Assembly: GCF_020166345.1 (NCBI RefSeq)
Contig: NZ_JAIUJS010000004.1
Location: 372,001 to 436,000 of the forward strand
Direction of reading: 5' to 3'
Length of the DNA stretch: 64,000 nt
DNA from: Winogradskyella vincentii
Lineage (GTDB): Bacteria; Bacteroidota; Bacteroidia; Flavobacteriales; Flavobacteriaceae
Numbering within the stretch: the first letter of the stretch is position 1; each line of letters starts with the position of its first letter. Under the pieces are notes generated by a model. That model saw only the letters and a list, made by a program, of their open reading frames with translations, had not been told where the DNA came from and ran no database searches. The translations under genes and the position numbers were made by a program. Of this stretch, positions 9,551 through 17,069 are shown piece by piece.

Positions 9551-9688
9551 TTAAGATTCAGCCTGTAGCTTAGACTGTATATTTACAACTTCATCATTTG
9601 TGATGTTATTCAAATCTTCAGAGTTATCTTGAGAAAGAATTAAGGTTGCACCCACTAGAATAGCTACGCTTAAGAGTAACTTCTTCAT
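9551..9688 (-). CDS. 45-residue secreted peptide
   Basis: A short open frame from ATG (9686-9688) to TAA encoding 45 residues. A Lys-Lys-Leu start is followed by a hydrophobic stretch (LLLSVAILVGATLILSQ) that looks like a signal peptide, then an acidic, Asn-rich mature piece of about 25 residues ending in LQAES. It has its own terminator downstream, which supports a real unit. No motif is recognised. It could be an exported peptide or a small membrane protein. Confidence 0.5.
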   Translation of the reverse strand: MKKLLLSVAILVGATLILSQDNSEDLNNITNDEVVNIQSKLQAES

Positions 9689-9915
9689 ATTTATAAGTAT
9701 TGATTAATAGCATTACAAACTTAATAAATATTATGTCATCAAAACTGATAGGGGTCAGTTTTTTATGAATAAATGACTGCCTTTTCGATAATTTGCCTTT
9801 GAAATCGATAAACGACATAAAAATGATAAAACTTGTATAAAAATATACGTAGAGTTACCTACTAAATAGAGTGAAAACTCAATCAAAAAGGACAATTTCT
9901 GTTCAATACAAATAA

Positions 9916-12102
9916 TTAATTTGTAAACAAAAGCTCTCTATACTTAGTTAATGGCCATAGCTCATCGTCAATCATTAACTCTAATTTATCACTATGGTAA
10001 CGTATCTTTTCAAAGAATGGTTTCACCTTCTCACAATACCCTTTGGCTTTTTTGTTGACATCAGTCTGTTTATTATATAATTTACGAGCTTCAATCATGT
10101 CAGTCACCAATGAATTTATGGCTTCAATATGACCAGAGATTTCCTCAATTAATGTCAATTGTTCTTGTGCAAGACTTTTAAATTTATCACCATAAATGTT
10201 TTTTAGTCCGGTAACATTTTCAATTAAAATATTTTGGTAACGCACAGCAGTAGGCACAACATGATTCCTAGCAATATCGCCAAGAACTCTGCTCTCAATC
10301 TGAATTCTCAAAATGTATTCTTCTATTTCTATTTCATAACGAGCTTCCGATTCTATTTTATTCATAACACCAATATTTTCAAAAAGATCTATTGCTGATT
10401 TTGCAATCTTAATCTTTAAGGCTTCAGGAGTTGTTTTATTATTACTCAAACCTCTTTTTTTGGCTTCTTTTTCCCACGCATCACTATATCCGTTTCCTTC
10501 AAACAAAATGGTCTTAGAATCCTTAATATATTCACGTAACACATTGAATATTGCATCATCCTTTTTCATGGACTTTTTGTCTATCAAATCATCTACCTCG
10601 ATCTTAAAATCAATAAGTTGCTTGGCCACTATAGAGTTTAGAACTATCATAGGGTTAGCACAATTTGCGGAAGAGCCTACAGCCCTAAATTCAAATTTAT
10701 TTCCAGTAAACGCAAAGGGTGATGTTCTATTTCTGTCAGTATTATCCAGTAATATTTCAGGTATTTTACCGACAACATTCAGTTTTAAATCCGTCTTTTC
10801 TTTTGGAGATAATTTTCCCTTGGTCACTGACTCAAGTTCTTGCAATACATTTGTTAATTGTTCACCAATAAAAACAGATATTATTGCTGGTGGTGCCTCA
10901 TTCGCCCCTAATCTATGATCGTTACTGGCAGATGCGATAGCCGCTCTAAGCAATTCCTCATATGTCAACACTGCCTTTATGGTGTTAATAAAAAAGGTTA
11001 AAAACTGAAGATTACTCATTGGTGTTTTTCCTGGAGATAAAAGGTTAACGCCTGTGTCAGTGCTTAAACTCCAATTATTATGTTTACCTGACCCATTTAC
11101 TCCTGCAAAAGGTTTTTCGTGCATTAAGACTAGAAAATTATGGCGCTTAGCTACTTTCTGCATTATATCCATTAATAAAGAATTGTGGTCTACAGCTAAA
11201 TTTGCTTCCTCGTAAATTGGAGCCAACTCAAATTGATTTGGAGCTACTTCATTATGTCTTGTTTTTGCAGGTATCCCTAATAGCATGCACTCGTGCTCTA
11301 AATCTCTCATAAAAGCCATTGCTCGCGCTGGTATGGTACCAAAATAATGGTCATCTAACTGTTGGCCTTTGGCTGGTGAATGCCCAAGTAATGTTCTACC
11401 GGTTAATACAATATCTGGACGTGATGCTGCCAATGCATTATCAATTAAAAAATATTCTTGCTCCCAACCTAATGAAGCACTAACCTTTCTTACATTCTTA
11501 TCAAAATACTTACATACTGCAGTTGCTGCACTATCAACAGATTGTAGCGCCCTTAGCAATGGTGTTTTATAGTCTAACGCTTCACCTGTATATGCAACAA
11601 ACACTGTAGGAATACATAAAGTTGTACCATAAATAAAAGCTGGCGATGTTGGGTCCCATGCAGTGTAACCCCTTGCTTCAAAAGTATTTCTTATACCACC
11701 ATGAGGGAAACTGGATGCATCTGGTTCTTGCTGCACTAGTTGACTACCATCAAATCGCTCAATGGCTAATCCGCCTTCAATTGTTTCAAAAAAGGCATCA
11801 TGCTTTTCAGCAGTCGCACCCGTCAATGGTTGAAACCAGTGCGTGTAATGTGTTGCTCCTTTTGCAATGGCCCACTCTTTCATACCTGTAGAAATATGCT
11901 CTGCAGTAACTCGGTCTATTTTTGTGCCTTTTTCAACTGCTTGTAATATTCCGTTCAATGCATGCTTACTTAAATATTGACGCATTGCTGTTTCATTAAA
12001 CACATTTGAACCAAAAATTTCAGATCTTCTGTGATCTTCATTAATGGTTAATGGCTTTCTTTTTAAAGATTCCTTTAAAGCGTAAAATCTTAATGTTGAC
12101 AT
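9916..12102 (-). CDS. glnN: Glutamine synthetase type III
   Basis: A 728-residue enzyme making glutamine from glutamate, ammonia and ATP. Length and order match GSIII: the N-terminal FGSNVFNE block, HWFQPLTG, GWEQEYFLID (metal-binding Glu), PAKTRHNEVAPNQFELAP, and VNGSGKHNNWS near the ATP site. GSIII forms double hexamer rings and is the usual ammonium-assimilating enzyme of Bacteroidota. It is divergent from the type II synthetase at 12277, sharing a 174-bp intergenic region with an inverted repeat. A weak GAGTGAAAACTC hairpin at 9870-9881 is the only terminator-like sequence after it. Confidence 0.96.
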   Translation of the reverse strand: MSTLRFYALKESLKRKPLTINEDHRRSEIFGSNVFNETAMRQYLSKHALNGILQAVEKGTKIDRVTAEHISTGMKEWAIAKGATHYTHWFQPLTGATAEKHDAFFETIEGGLAIERFDGSQLVQQEPDASSFPHGGIRNTFEARGYTAWDPTSPAFIYGTTLCIPTVFVAYTGEALDYKTPLLRALQSVDSAATAVCKYFDKNVRKVSASLGWEQEYFLIDNALAASRPDIVLTGRTLLGHSPAKGQQLDDHYFGTIPARAMAFMRDLEHECMLLGIPAKTRHNEVAPNQFELAPIYEEANLAVDHNSLLMDIMQKVAKRHNFLVLMHEKPFAGVNGSGKHNNWSLSTDTGVNLLSPGKTPMSNLQFLTFFINTIKAVLTYEELLRAAIASASNDHRLGANEAPPAIISVFIGEQLTNVLQELESVTKGKLSPKEKTDLKLNVVGKIPEILLDNTDRNRTSPFAFTGNKFEFRAVGSSANCANPMIVLNSIVAKQLIDFKIEVDDLIDKKSMKKDDAIFNVLREYIKDSKTILFEGNGYSDAWEKEAKKRGLSNNKTTPEALKIKIAKSAIDLFENIGVMNKIESEARYEIEIEEYILRIQIESRVLGDIARNHVVPTAVRYQNILIENVTGLKNIYGDKFKSLAQEQLTLIEEISGHIEAINSLVTDMIEARKLYNKQTDVNKKAKGYCEKVKPFFEKIRYHSDKLELMIDDELWPLTKYRELLFTN

Positions 12103-12152
12103 TTTGATAATATTTTAGGCCAAAAATAAGAATAATATAATTTTCACCATAC

Positions 12153-12175
12153 TAACCCTCAAAAAAATAGGGTTA
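12153..12175. promoter_or_regulatory. Inverted repeat between the two glutamine synthetase genes
   Basis: TAACCCT (12153-12159) and AGGGTTA (12169-12175) form a perfect 7-bp dyad with a 9-base AT spacer, roughly midway between the divergent starts. It may be an operator for a nitrogen regulator. There is no direct evidence of binding. Confidence 0.4.
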
Positions 12176-12218
12176 TCAACAATTATTAATAACATTTCAT
12201 CTAAAACACCCTAATTTT

Positions 12219-12249
12219 TTTGACTAAATCAAAAAAATAATAATATTTG
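12219..12249 (+). promoter_or_regulatory. Bacteroidota-type promoter of the type II glutamine synthetase
   Basis: TTTG (12219-12222), a 19-base spacer, then AATATTTG (12242-12249) match the -33/-7 consensus TTTG-N19-TAnnTTTG with one mismatch. Transcription should start near 12255, which makes the TTG at 12247 impossible as a start and supports the ATG at 12277. Confidence 0.6.
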
Positions 12250-12276
12250 CATCGTCAAATTATAAATAATTTAATG

Positions 12277-13293
12277 ATGAGTAAATCTAAATTGGAGTAC
12301 ATATGGCTAGATGGTTATAGTCCAACTCAAAACATGAGAAGTAAAACTAAAGTTGAAGAAAATTTTAGTGGAAAATTAGAAGATTGTCCTTTATGGTCAT
12401 TTGATGGTTCTTCAACAAGACAAGCGGAAGGTGGATCTTCTGATTGTTTATTAAAACCGGTTGCTATTTATCCTGATCCACAGAGAAAAGATGGTTATTT
12501 AGTAATGACTGAAGTTTTAAATGCAGATGGAACACCACATGAATCAAATGGTAGAGCAACGATTGATGATGATGATAACGATTTCTGGTTTGGTTTTGAG
12601 CAAGAGTACTTTATTATGGACCGTAGAACACAGTTACCAATTGGTTTCCCTGTAGGTGGCTATCCAGCACCTCAAGGAATGTACTATTGTTCTGTAGGCG
12701 GAAGAAATACTCATGGTAGAGAATTAGTTGAACGTCATGCTGATTATTGTATCGAAGCAGGATTGAATTTTGAAGGCATAAATCAAGAAGTTGCTTTAGG
12801 ACAATGGGAATTCCAATTATTTGCTAAAGGAGCAAAAAAAGCTGGTGACGAAATTTGGGTTGCCCGCTATCTGTTAGATCGTTTAACTGAAGAATTTGGT
12901 TGGTACATTGAATATCATCCAAAACCATTAGGTAAAGAGATGGATTGGAATGGTTCTGGTATGCACGCTAACTTCTCAAATTCTGTTTTAAGAACTTGTG
13001 GTAGTAAAGAAACTTATGAGAAAATATGTGAAGCATTTAGACCAGTGGTTGAAGAACATATTGCTGTTTATGGTGAAGACAACGACCAACGTTTAACAGG
13101 TGAGCACGAAACTCAAGCTATAGACGAATTTAGTTTTGGTGTTTCTGACAGAGGTGCTTCAATCCGTATCCCTATCATTACTGTTGAAAAAGGCTGGAAA
13201 GGATGGTTAGAAGACAGAAGACCAGCTTCTAATGCTGACCCATACAAAGTAGCAGGTAGAATTATCAAAACTGTAAAAAGTGCCGATATATAA
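12277..13293 (+). CDS. Glutamine synthetase, eukaryotic-like type II
   Basis: A 338-residue enzyme with the same reaction as its divergent neighbour but from the GSII family found in eukaryotes and some bacteria. Motifs are the beta-grasp start YIWLDGYSPTQNMRSKT, WSFDGSST, GFEQEYFIMD (catalytic and metal Glu), NGSGMHANFS (ATP loop), and RGASIRIP near the C-terminus. The start MSKSKLEY at 12277 fits relatives and the promoter; ATG 12274 would add one Met. Two unrelated synthetases side by side suggest different nitrogen conditions or an adenylylation-free backup. A perfect palindromic terminator follows. Confidence 0.94.
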   Translation: MSKSKLEYIWLDGYSPTQNMRSKTKVEENFSGKLEDCPLWSFDGSSTRQAEGGSSDCLLKPVAIYPDPQRKDGYLVMTEVLNADGTPHESNGRATIDDDDNDFWFGFEQEYFIMDRRTQLPIGFPVGGYPAPQGMYYCSVGGRNTHGRELVERHADYCIEAGLNFEGINQEVALGQWEFQLFAKGAKKAGDEIWVARYLLDRLTEEFGWYIEYHPKPLGKEMDWNGSGMHANFSNSVLRTCGSKETYEKICEAFRPVVEEHIAVYGEDNDQRLTGEHETQAIDEFSFGVSDRGASIRIPIITVEKGWKGWLEDRRPASNADPYKVAGRIIKTVKSADI

Positions 13294-13318
13294 ATATCTA
13301 CACTATTAACAAACAATT

Positions 13319-13344
13319 AAAAGTCCGCAATTGCGGACTTTTTT
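13319..13344. terminator. Bidirectional terminator
   Basis: AAAAGTCCGC, AATT, GCGGACTTTT is a perfect palindrome followed by T residues on the plus strand and by an A/T-rich stretch on the minus strand. It separates the convergent glutamine synthetase and antiporter genes. Confidence 0.85.
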
Positions 13345-14293
13345 ATTTTAATGCTAAGAAAATAAATAGCAGGTACGCACCAAAGAGAATAACTCCTTTA
13401 ATCCTTCCTATTTGAAAACGCTCAGGAACTAATATGAGAGGAACCAAAATAAATGCGAATCCAATCATCCAAAAAATATTAGTTGAGAGTATTTCTGGTG
13501 TTTCTGGATTTACAGTTATAGGTTTAATAATTGCTGTTAGCCCTAAAACAGATGCTATATTGAAAATATTTGAGCCAATTAAATTACCTAATGATATGGC
13601 CTTTTCACTTTTAAGCGCTGCTATAACAGAAGCTGCCAATTCTGGTACACTTGTACCAATAGCTATTACAGTAACCGATATAGCATAATCACTAATACCA
13701 ACAGCTTCTGCCAACTGTATTGCACCTTTAACCAACCACTCAGAACCATAAAATAATCCTGCAGATCCAATAAGCAACCAAATAATAATTTTAAAATTAG
13801 AAACTTCCGCCAATGCATCATCTACCTCTTCTAAGTTAACATTTGTTGACTTTCTAGAACTCCTTATCAGGATAAACAAGAATACAATTAAGGCTACAAA
13901 TAACAATAATCCTTCTAATGTAGTTAGTACATTATCATTTTTTAAAAAGAAATAGAGTGCAAAGGATACAACCATCATCATTGGCCAATTATACCTATAG
14001 AAATCTCTATCAACTGACAATGGCGAAATTATCGCGGTAATACCTAAAACAAGACCAATATTAGCAATGTTAGAACCAATCACATTACCAAGTGAAATAT
14101 CTGAAATTCCATCAAACGCAGCCTGTAAACTTACTAAGAGTTCAGGAGCTGAGGTCGCAAACGAAACAACCGTCATTCCGATAACAAGTTTCGATATTCT
14201 AAGTTTAAATGAAAGCCCAACGGATGCTCTAACTAAAAAATCTCCACCTACAACCAACAATGCAAGTCCTGCAATTACAAGGAAAATACTCAT
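13343..14293 (-). CDS. Calcium/sodium antiporter, CaCA family
   Basis: A 316-residue inner-membrane protein of about ten helices with the two inverted alpha-repeats of the YrbG group. Repeat one has VSFATSAPELLVSL and GNVIGSNIANIG; repeat two has IAIGTSVPELAASV and GNLIGSNIFNIASVLG. The paired acidic residues in APE/VPE and the Asn/Ser of GSN line the ion path. It exchanges Ca2+ (or another cation) for Na+ or H+. A short charged loop (RSSRKSTNVNLEEVDD) separates the halves. It starts 164 bp from the divergent blaI gene. Confidence 0.92.
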   Translation of the reverse strand: MSIFLVIAGLALLVVGGDFLVRASVGLSFKLRISKLVIGMTVVSFATSAPELLVSLQAAFDGISDISLGNVIGSNIANIGLVLGITAIISPLSVDRDFYRYNWPMMMVVSFALYFFLKNDNVLTTLEGLLLFVALIVFLFILIRSSRKSTNVNLEEVDDALAEVSNFKIIIWLLIGSAGLFYGSEWLVKGAIQLAEAVGISDYAISVTVIAIGTSVPELAASVIAALKSEKAISLGNLIGSNIFNIASVLGLTAIIKPITVNPETPEILSTNIFWMIGFAFILVPLILVPERFQIGRIKGVILFGAYLLFIFLALK

Positions 14294-14366
14294 TTAATTC
14301 ATTAATTATTAAACCCTCTATTCTATAGATTTGCGAAGATAACATTTGTAATTCATTCCATCGTAA

Positions 14367-14422
14367 AACTAAAAATTTCGTTAAATAACTATTAATTTAG
14401 TTTTATAACTATAAAAATAGTT
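14367..14422 (+). promoter_or_regulatory. Triple operator for the BlaI-type repressor
   Basis: Three dyads of the form AACTA-N6-TAGTT occupy 14367-14382 (right half TCGTT, one mismatch), 14387-14402 and 14407-14422. Each begins exactly 20 bp after the previous one, so all three lie on the same DNA face. They end 34 bp before the repressor start. The third is part of a longer perfect dyad, ATAACTAT-AAAA-ATAGTTAT (14405-14424). Autoregulation by the adjacent BlaI homologue is inferred. Confidence 0.6.
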
Positions 14423-14456
14423 ATATGTTCGAATATTGAAATTTAATTGAATAATT

Positions 14457-14816
14457 ATGCAGAAACTTACCAATAAGGAAGAACAGATAATGCATATTCT
14501 TTGGAAGCTTGAAAAAGCTTTTGTAAAAGATGTACTAGCAGAAATAGACAACGACAAACCCCATTACAACACACTCTCAACTATTATTAGAAACTTGGAA
14601 GAAAAGGGGTACGTTGACTATAATGCATTTGGCAAGACACATCAGTACTACCCAATTATTTCAAAAGAGGATTATAAAAAGCGTTTTATGACAACAGCCA
14701 TTGAAAATTATTTTAATAGCTCTTACAAAAACGTAGTCTCCTTTTTTGCAAAGGAGGAAAAAATTAGTGTAAAGGAGCTAAAGGAGATCATAGCCTTAAT
14801 TGAAAACAAAAAATAA
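14457..14816 (+). CDS. BlaI/MecI/CopY family repressor
   Basis: A 119-residue winged-helix repressor. The N-terminal LTNKEEQIMHILWKLEKAFVKDV and the recognition region NTLSTIIRNLEEKGYVDY are diagnostic, followed by a helical dimerisation tail with the cleavage-prone region around VVSFFAKEE. Members bind dyads as dimers and are inactivated by proteolysis through a membrane M56 peptidase, encoded here 2 bp downstream. Three phased dyads upstream suggest autorepression. The inducing signal is unknown; in Bacteroidota such pairs are common outside beta-lactam resistance. Confidence 0.93.
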   Translation: MQKLTNKEEQIMHILWKLEKAFVKDVLAEIDNDKPHYNTLSTIIRNLEEKGYVDYNAFGKTHQYYPIISKEDYKKRFMTTAIENYFNSSYKNVVSFFAKEEKISVKELKEIIALIENKK

Positions 14817-14818
14817 TT

Positions 14819-17005
14819 ATGGAATATCTATTAAAAGCAACTATAGTTTTGACGGTTTTCTACGCATGTTATTATTTCTTTTTGAGGAAAGAAACATTTT
14901 TCAATCATAATCGATGGTATTTATTGTGTGGACTCATAGTTGCATTGTTGTTGCCATTGATCATTATACCCATTCAAGTAACTATAGAACCACAAACAGT
15001 TTCTCAACAGTTTTATACTTTTTCTGAAAACACAACATCTTTAAATGTAGAACCAACGAATTCTATACCTTTGACTAGTATTCTATTTGGTATTTATTTA
15101 ATTGGTGCAGTATTATTTTTCACTCAATTCATATTACAATTTGGTTCGTTAATCTGGTTACTGATTACAAACCCAAAGAATAAAGATGGAATTTACACCT
15201 ATGTCATTGTAAGCAGTAAAATTTCACCATTTTCTTTTTTTAAATGGATTGTTTACAACCCAAAATCCTTTAGTGAAAGTGAATTAAACTTGATGCTTAC
15301 ACATGAAAAGGTTCATGCCAATCAGTTACATTCTATTGATATTATTTTGGCACAATTAGCATGTTCTTTTTTTTGGTTTAATCCATTAGCGTGGCTTTAC
15401 AGAAAAGACATAAGACAAAACCTAGAATATATTGCCGATTTTAAAACTCAGTTAAAATCTAACAACACTAAGGAGTATCAGCATTTGTTGTTAAAAACAA
15501 GTATTGATTCTCGTCAAATTTCATTATCAAATAATTTTTATAATTCATTAATAAAAGAGCGAATAATTATGTTACAAAAATCAAGATCAAACAGAAAAAA
15601 ACAATGGAGATACTTATTGATGCTACCCATACTAGCAGGTTTACTAATGAGTATGAACACAGAAACAGTCTATGTTGAGTCAGAAGATTATTCGTCACTT
15701 CAGCCTCTTACCACAGATATTACAGATGGTAAGCATATTGAAATTGTATTTAACAAAGACACTTCATCTGAACAATTAGAAGAAATAAAAAAAGAACTAG
15801 AAACCAATGGCATTACCATGACCATTAAAAGTATTAAACGTAATAACGATGGTGAAATCACATCTATTAATGTTGATTTTAAAACTGAAAACGGTTCGGC
15901 TAATTACAATATCAGTGGTGATGAAGGCATAAATCCATTTAAGTTTAGCATGAAGCACGATGGTAGCTTTGGTGTTGGCACAATAAACAACGAGGAGGTT
16001 ATAGTTTTTGAGGATGTACACGTAAAATATGGAGATCAAGATGATACAAATGTATTCTTCTTTAAGGAAGGTGACAAAGACGAAATCATTGAAATAGAAG
16101 AAGACAGTGGTAAAGTTTATAAAATTAGAGTTAAAGCAGGCAATGAGCTTCATTTTGATGAAAAACACAATGGCAAAGGCTATCACAAAGATCATGATGT
16201 AGATACTGATGTACATGTTATCAAAGAATACATTATTGACACTTCGAACATCAAAAAAGAATTTATCATCAAGACCGACAACTACTTTGAAGGCGATAAA
16301 AAGATAAAAATTAAAAGAGGTGATAAGGTGAATTTCTTCACACCAGGTGATGGTGCAAAAAATCGAGTTTCAGTATTTTCTTCAGGAAGCAACTCTAAAC
16401 CATTAATAATTATTGGAGATGAAATTGTTTCTGATATCGAATTAGGATCAATTGATCCGGATAACATTGCAAATGTTAATGTTTTAAAAGGTGATTCTGC
16501 GACTGAAATTTATGGAGATAAGGGTAAAAATGGAGTTGTAGTAGTTAGATTAAAAGACAACAATTTTAAATACTTAACAAAAAAGAATAAGTGGGAAACA
16601 AAGAAAATTAAAGCCCATAAGATTGAATATAAAGATGATGACACCATTTGGATAGAAAAGTCCAAAAACGATCAAAATGGACCATGGAAAGTTACGACAG
16701 GTGTTTCTGGTTATACATTTATAAGTGATGATGACATTTCAAAAAATGCGACATTAGGTATTATTTCCAAGAATACTCCAAAAAGTATTCTTGATGCCAA
16801 TAAATCTAAACTAGAAGATCTGGGAGTTACGGTTAAATACTCTAAACTAAAAAGAAACAAAGTGGGTGAAATTACCGGAATTAAAATTACCTTAAAAAAT
16901 GACAAGGGCAACCAAAGTAGCGCAAGTTATAAAGACAATGACGGAATTTCGGATATAGAATATGGAGTTATTGGAGACAAACTAATTGTAAGGTCAAGGA
17001 ATTAG
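14819..17005 (+). CDS. BlaR1-like M56 peptidase with plug-like extracytoplasmic domain
   Basis: A 728-residue membrane protein. Residues 1-270 contain four or so membrane helices and a zinc protease site HEKVH at 162-166 with a downstream NLEYIAD ligand region, as in BlaR1/MecR1. Instead of a penicillin-sensor domain it carries a long exported part. This contains two related segments (about 305-375 and 645-715, both with KRN-xxGEIT followed by strands) flanking a stretch at about 527-580 (IANVNVLKGDSATEIYGDKG, then NGVVVV) that resembles the plug of TonB-dependent receptors. It likely senses an envelope signal and cleaves the neighbouring repressor. The ligand is unknown. Confidence 0.88.
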   Translation: MEYLLKATIVLTVFYACYYFFLRKETFFNHNRWYLLCGLIVALLLPLIIIPIQVTIEPQTVSQQFYTFSENTTSLNVEPTNSIPLTSILFGIYLIGAVLFFTQFILQFGSLIWLLITNPKNKDGIYTYVIVSSKISPFSFFKWIVYNPKSFSESELNLMLTHEKVHANQLHSIDIILAQLACSFFWFNPLAWLYRKDIRQNLEYIADFKTQLKSNNTKEYQHLLLKTSIDSRQISLSNNFYNSLIKERIIMLQKSRSNRKKQWRYLLMLPILAGLLMSMNTETVYVESEDYSSLQPLTTDITDGKHIEIVFNKDTSSEQLEEIKKELETNGITMTIKSIKRNNDGEITSINVDFKTENGSANYNISGDEGINPFKFSMKHDGSFGVGTINNEEVIVFEDVHVKYGDQDDTNVFFFKEGDKDEIIEIEEDSGKVYKIRVKAGNELHFDEKHNGKGYHKDHDVDTDVHVIKEYIIDTSNIKKEFIIKTDNYFEGDKKIKIKRGDKVNFFTPGDGAKNRVSVFSSGSNSKPLIIIGDEIVSDIELGSIDPDNIANVNVLKGDSATEIYGDKGKNGVVVVRLKDNNFKYLTKKNKWETKKIKAHKIEYKDDDTIWIEKSKNDQNGPWKVTTGVSGYTFISDDDISKNATLGIISKNTPKSILDANKSKLEDLGVTVKYSKLKRNKVGEITGIKITLKNDKGNQSSASYKDNDGISDIEYGVIGDKLIVRSRN

Positions 17006-17032
17006 AAGAACCGCCAATCAAAAAAAGAAAAG

Positions 17033-17062
17033 CCAAACTTAATTTATTGAGTTTGGTTTTTT
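17033..17062 (+). terminator. Terminator of the blaI-blaR1-like operon
   Basis: CCAAACT (17033-17039) pairs with AGTTTGG (17050-17056), followed by six T residues. It lies just before the convergent endonuclease gene. Confidence 0.75.
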
Positions 17063-17069
17063 AATTCTT

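Noticed and set aside
9624..9818. 64-codon minus-strand frame overlapping the 45-residue peptide
   Set aside because: It starts inside intergenic sequence, has no sensible composition, and covers the better supported signal-peptide frame.
10460..10918. 152-codon plus-strand open frame inside glnN
   Set aside because: Antisense shadow of a strongly conserved gene.
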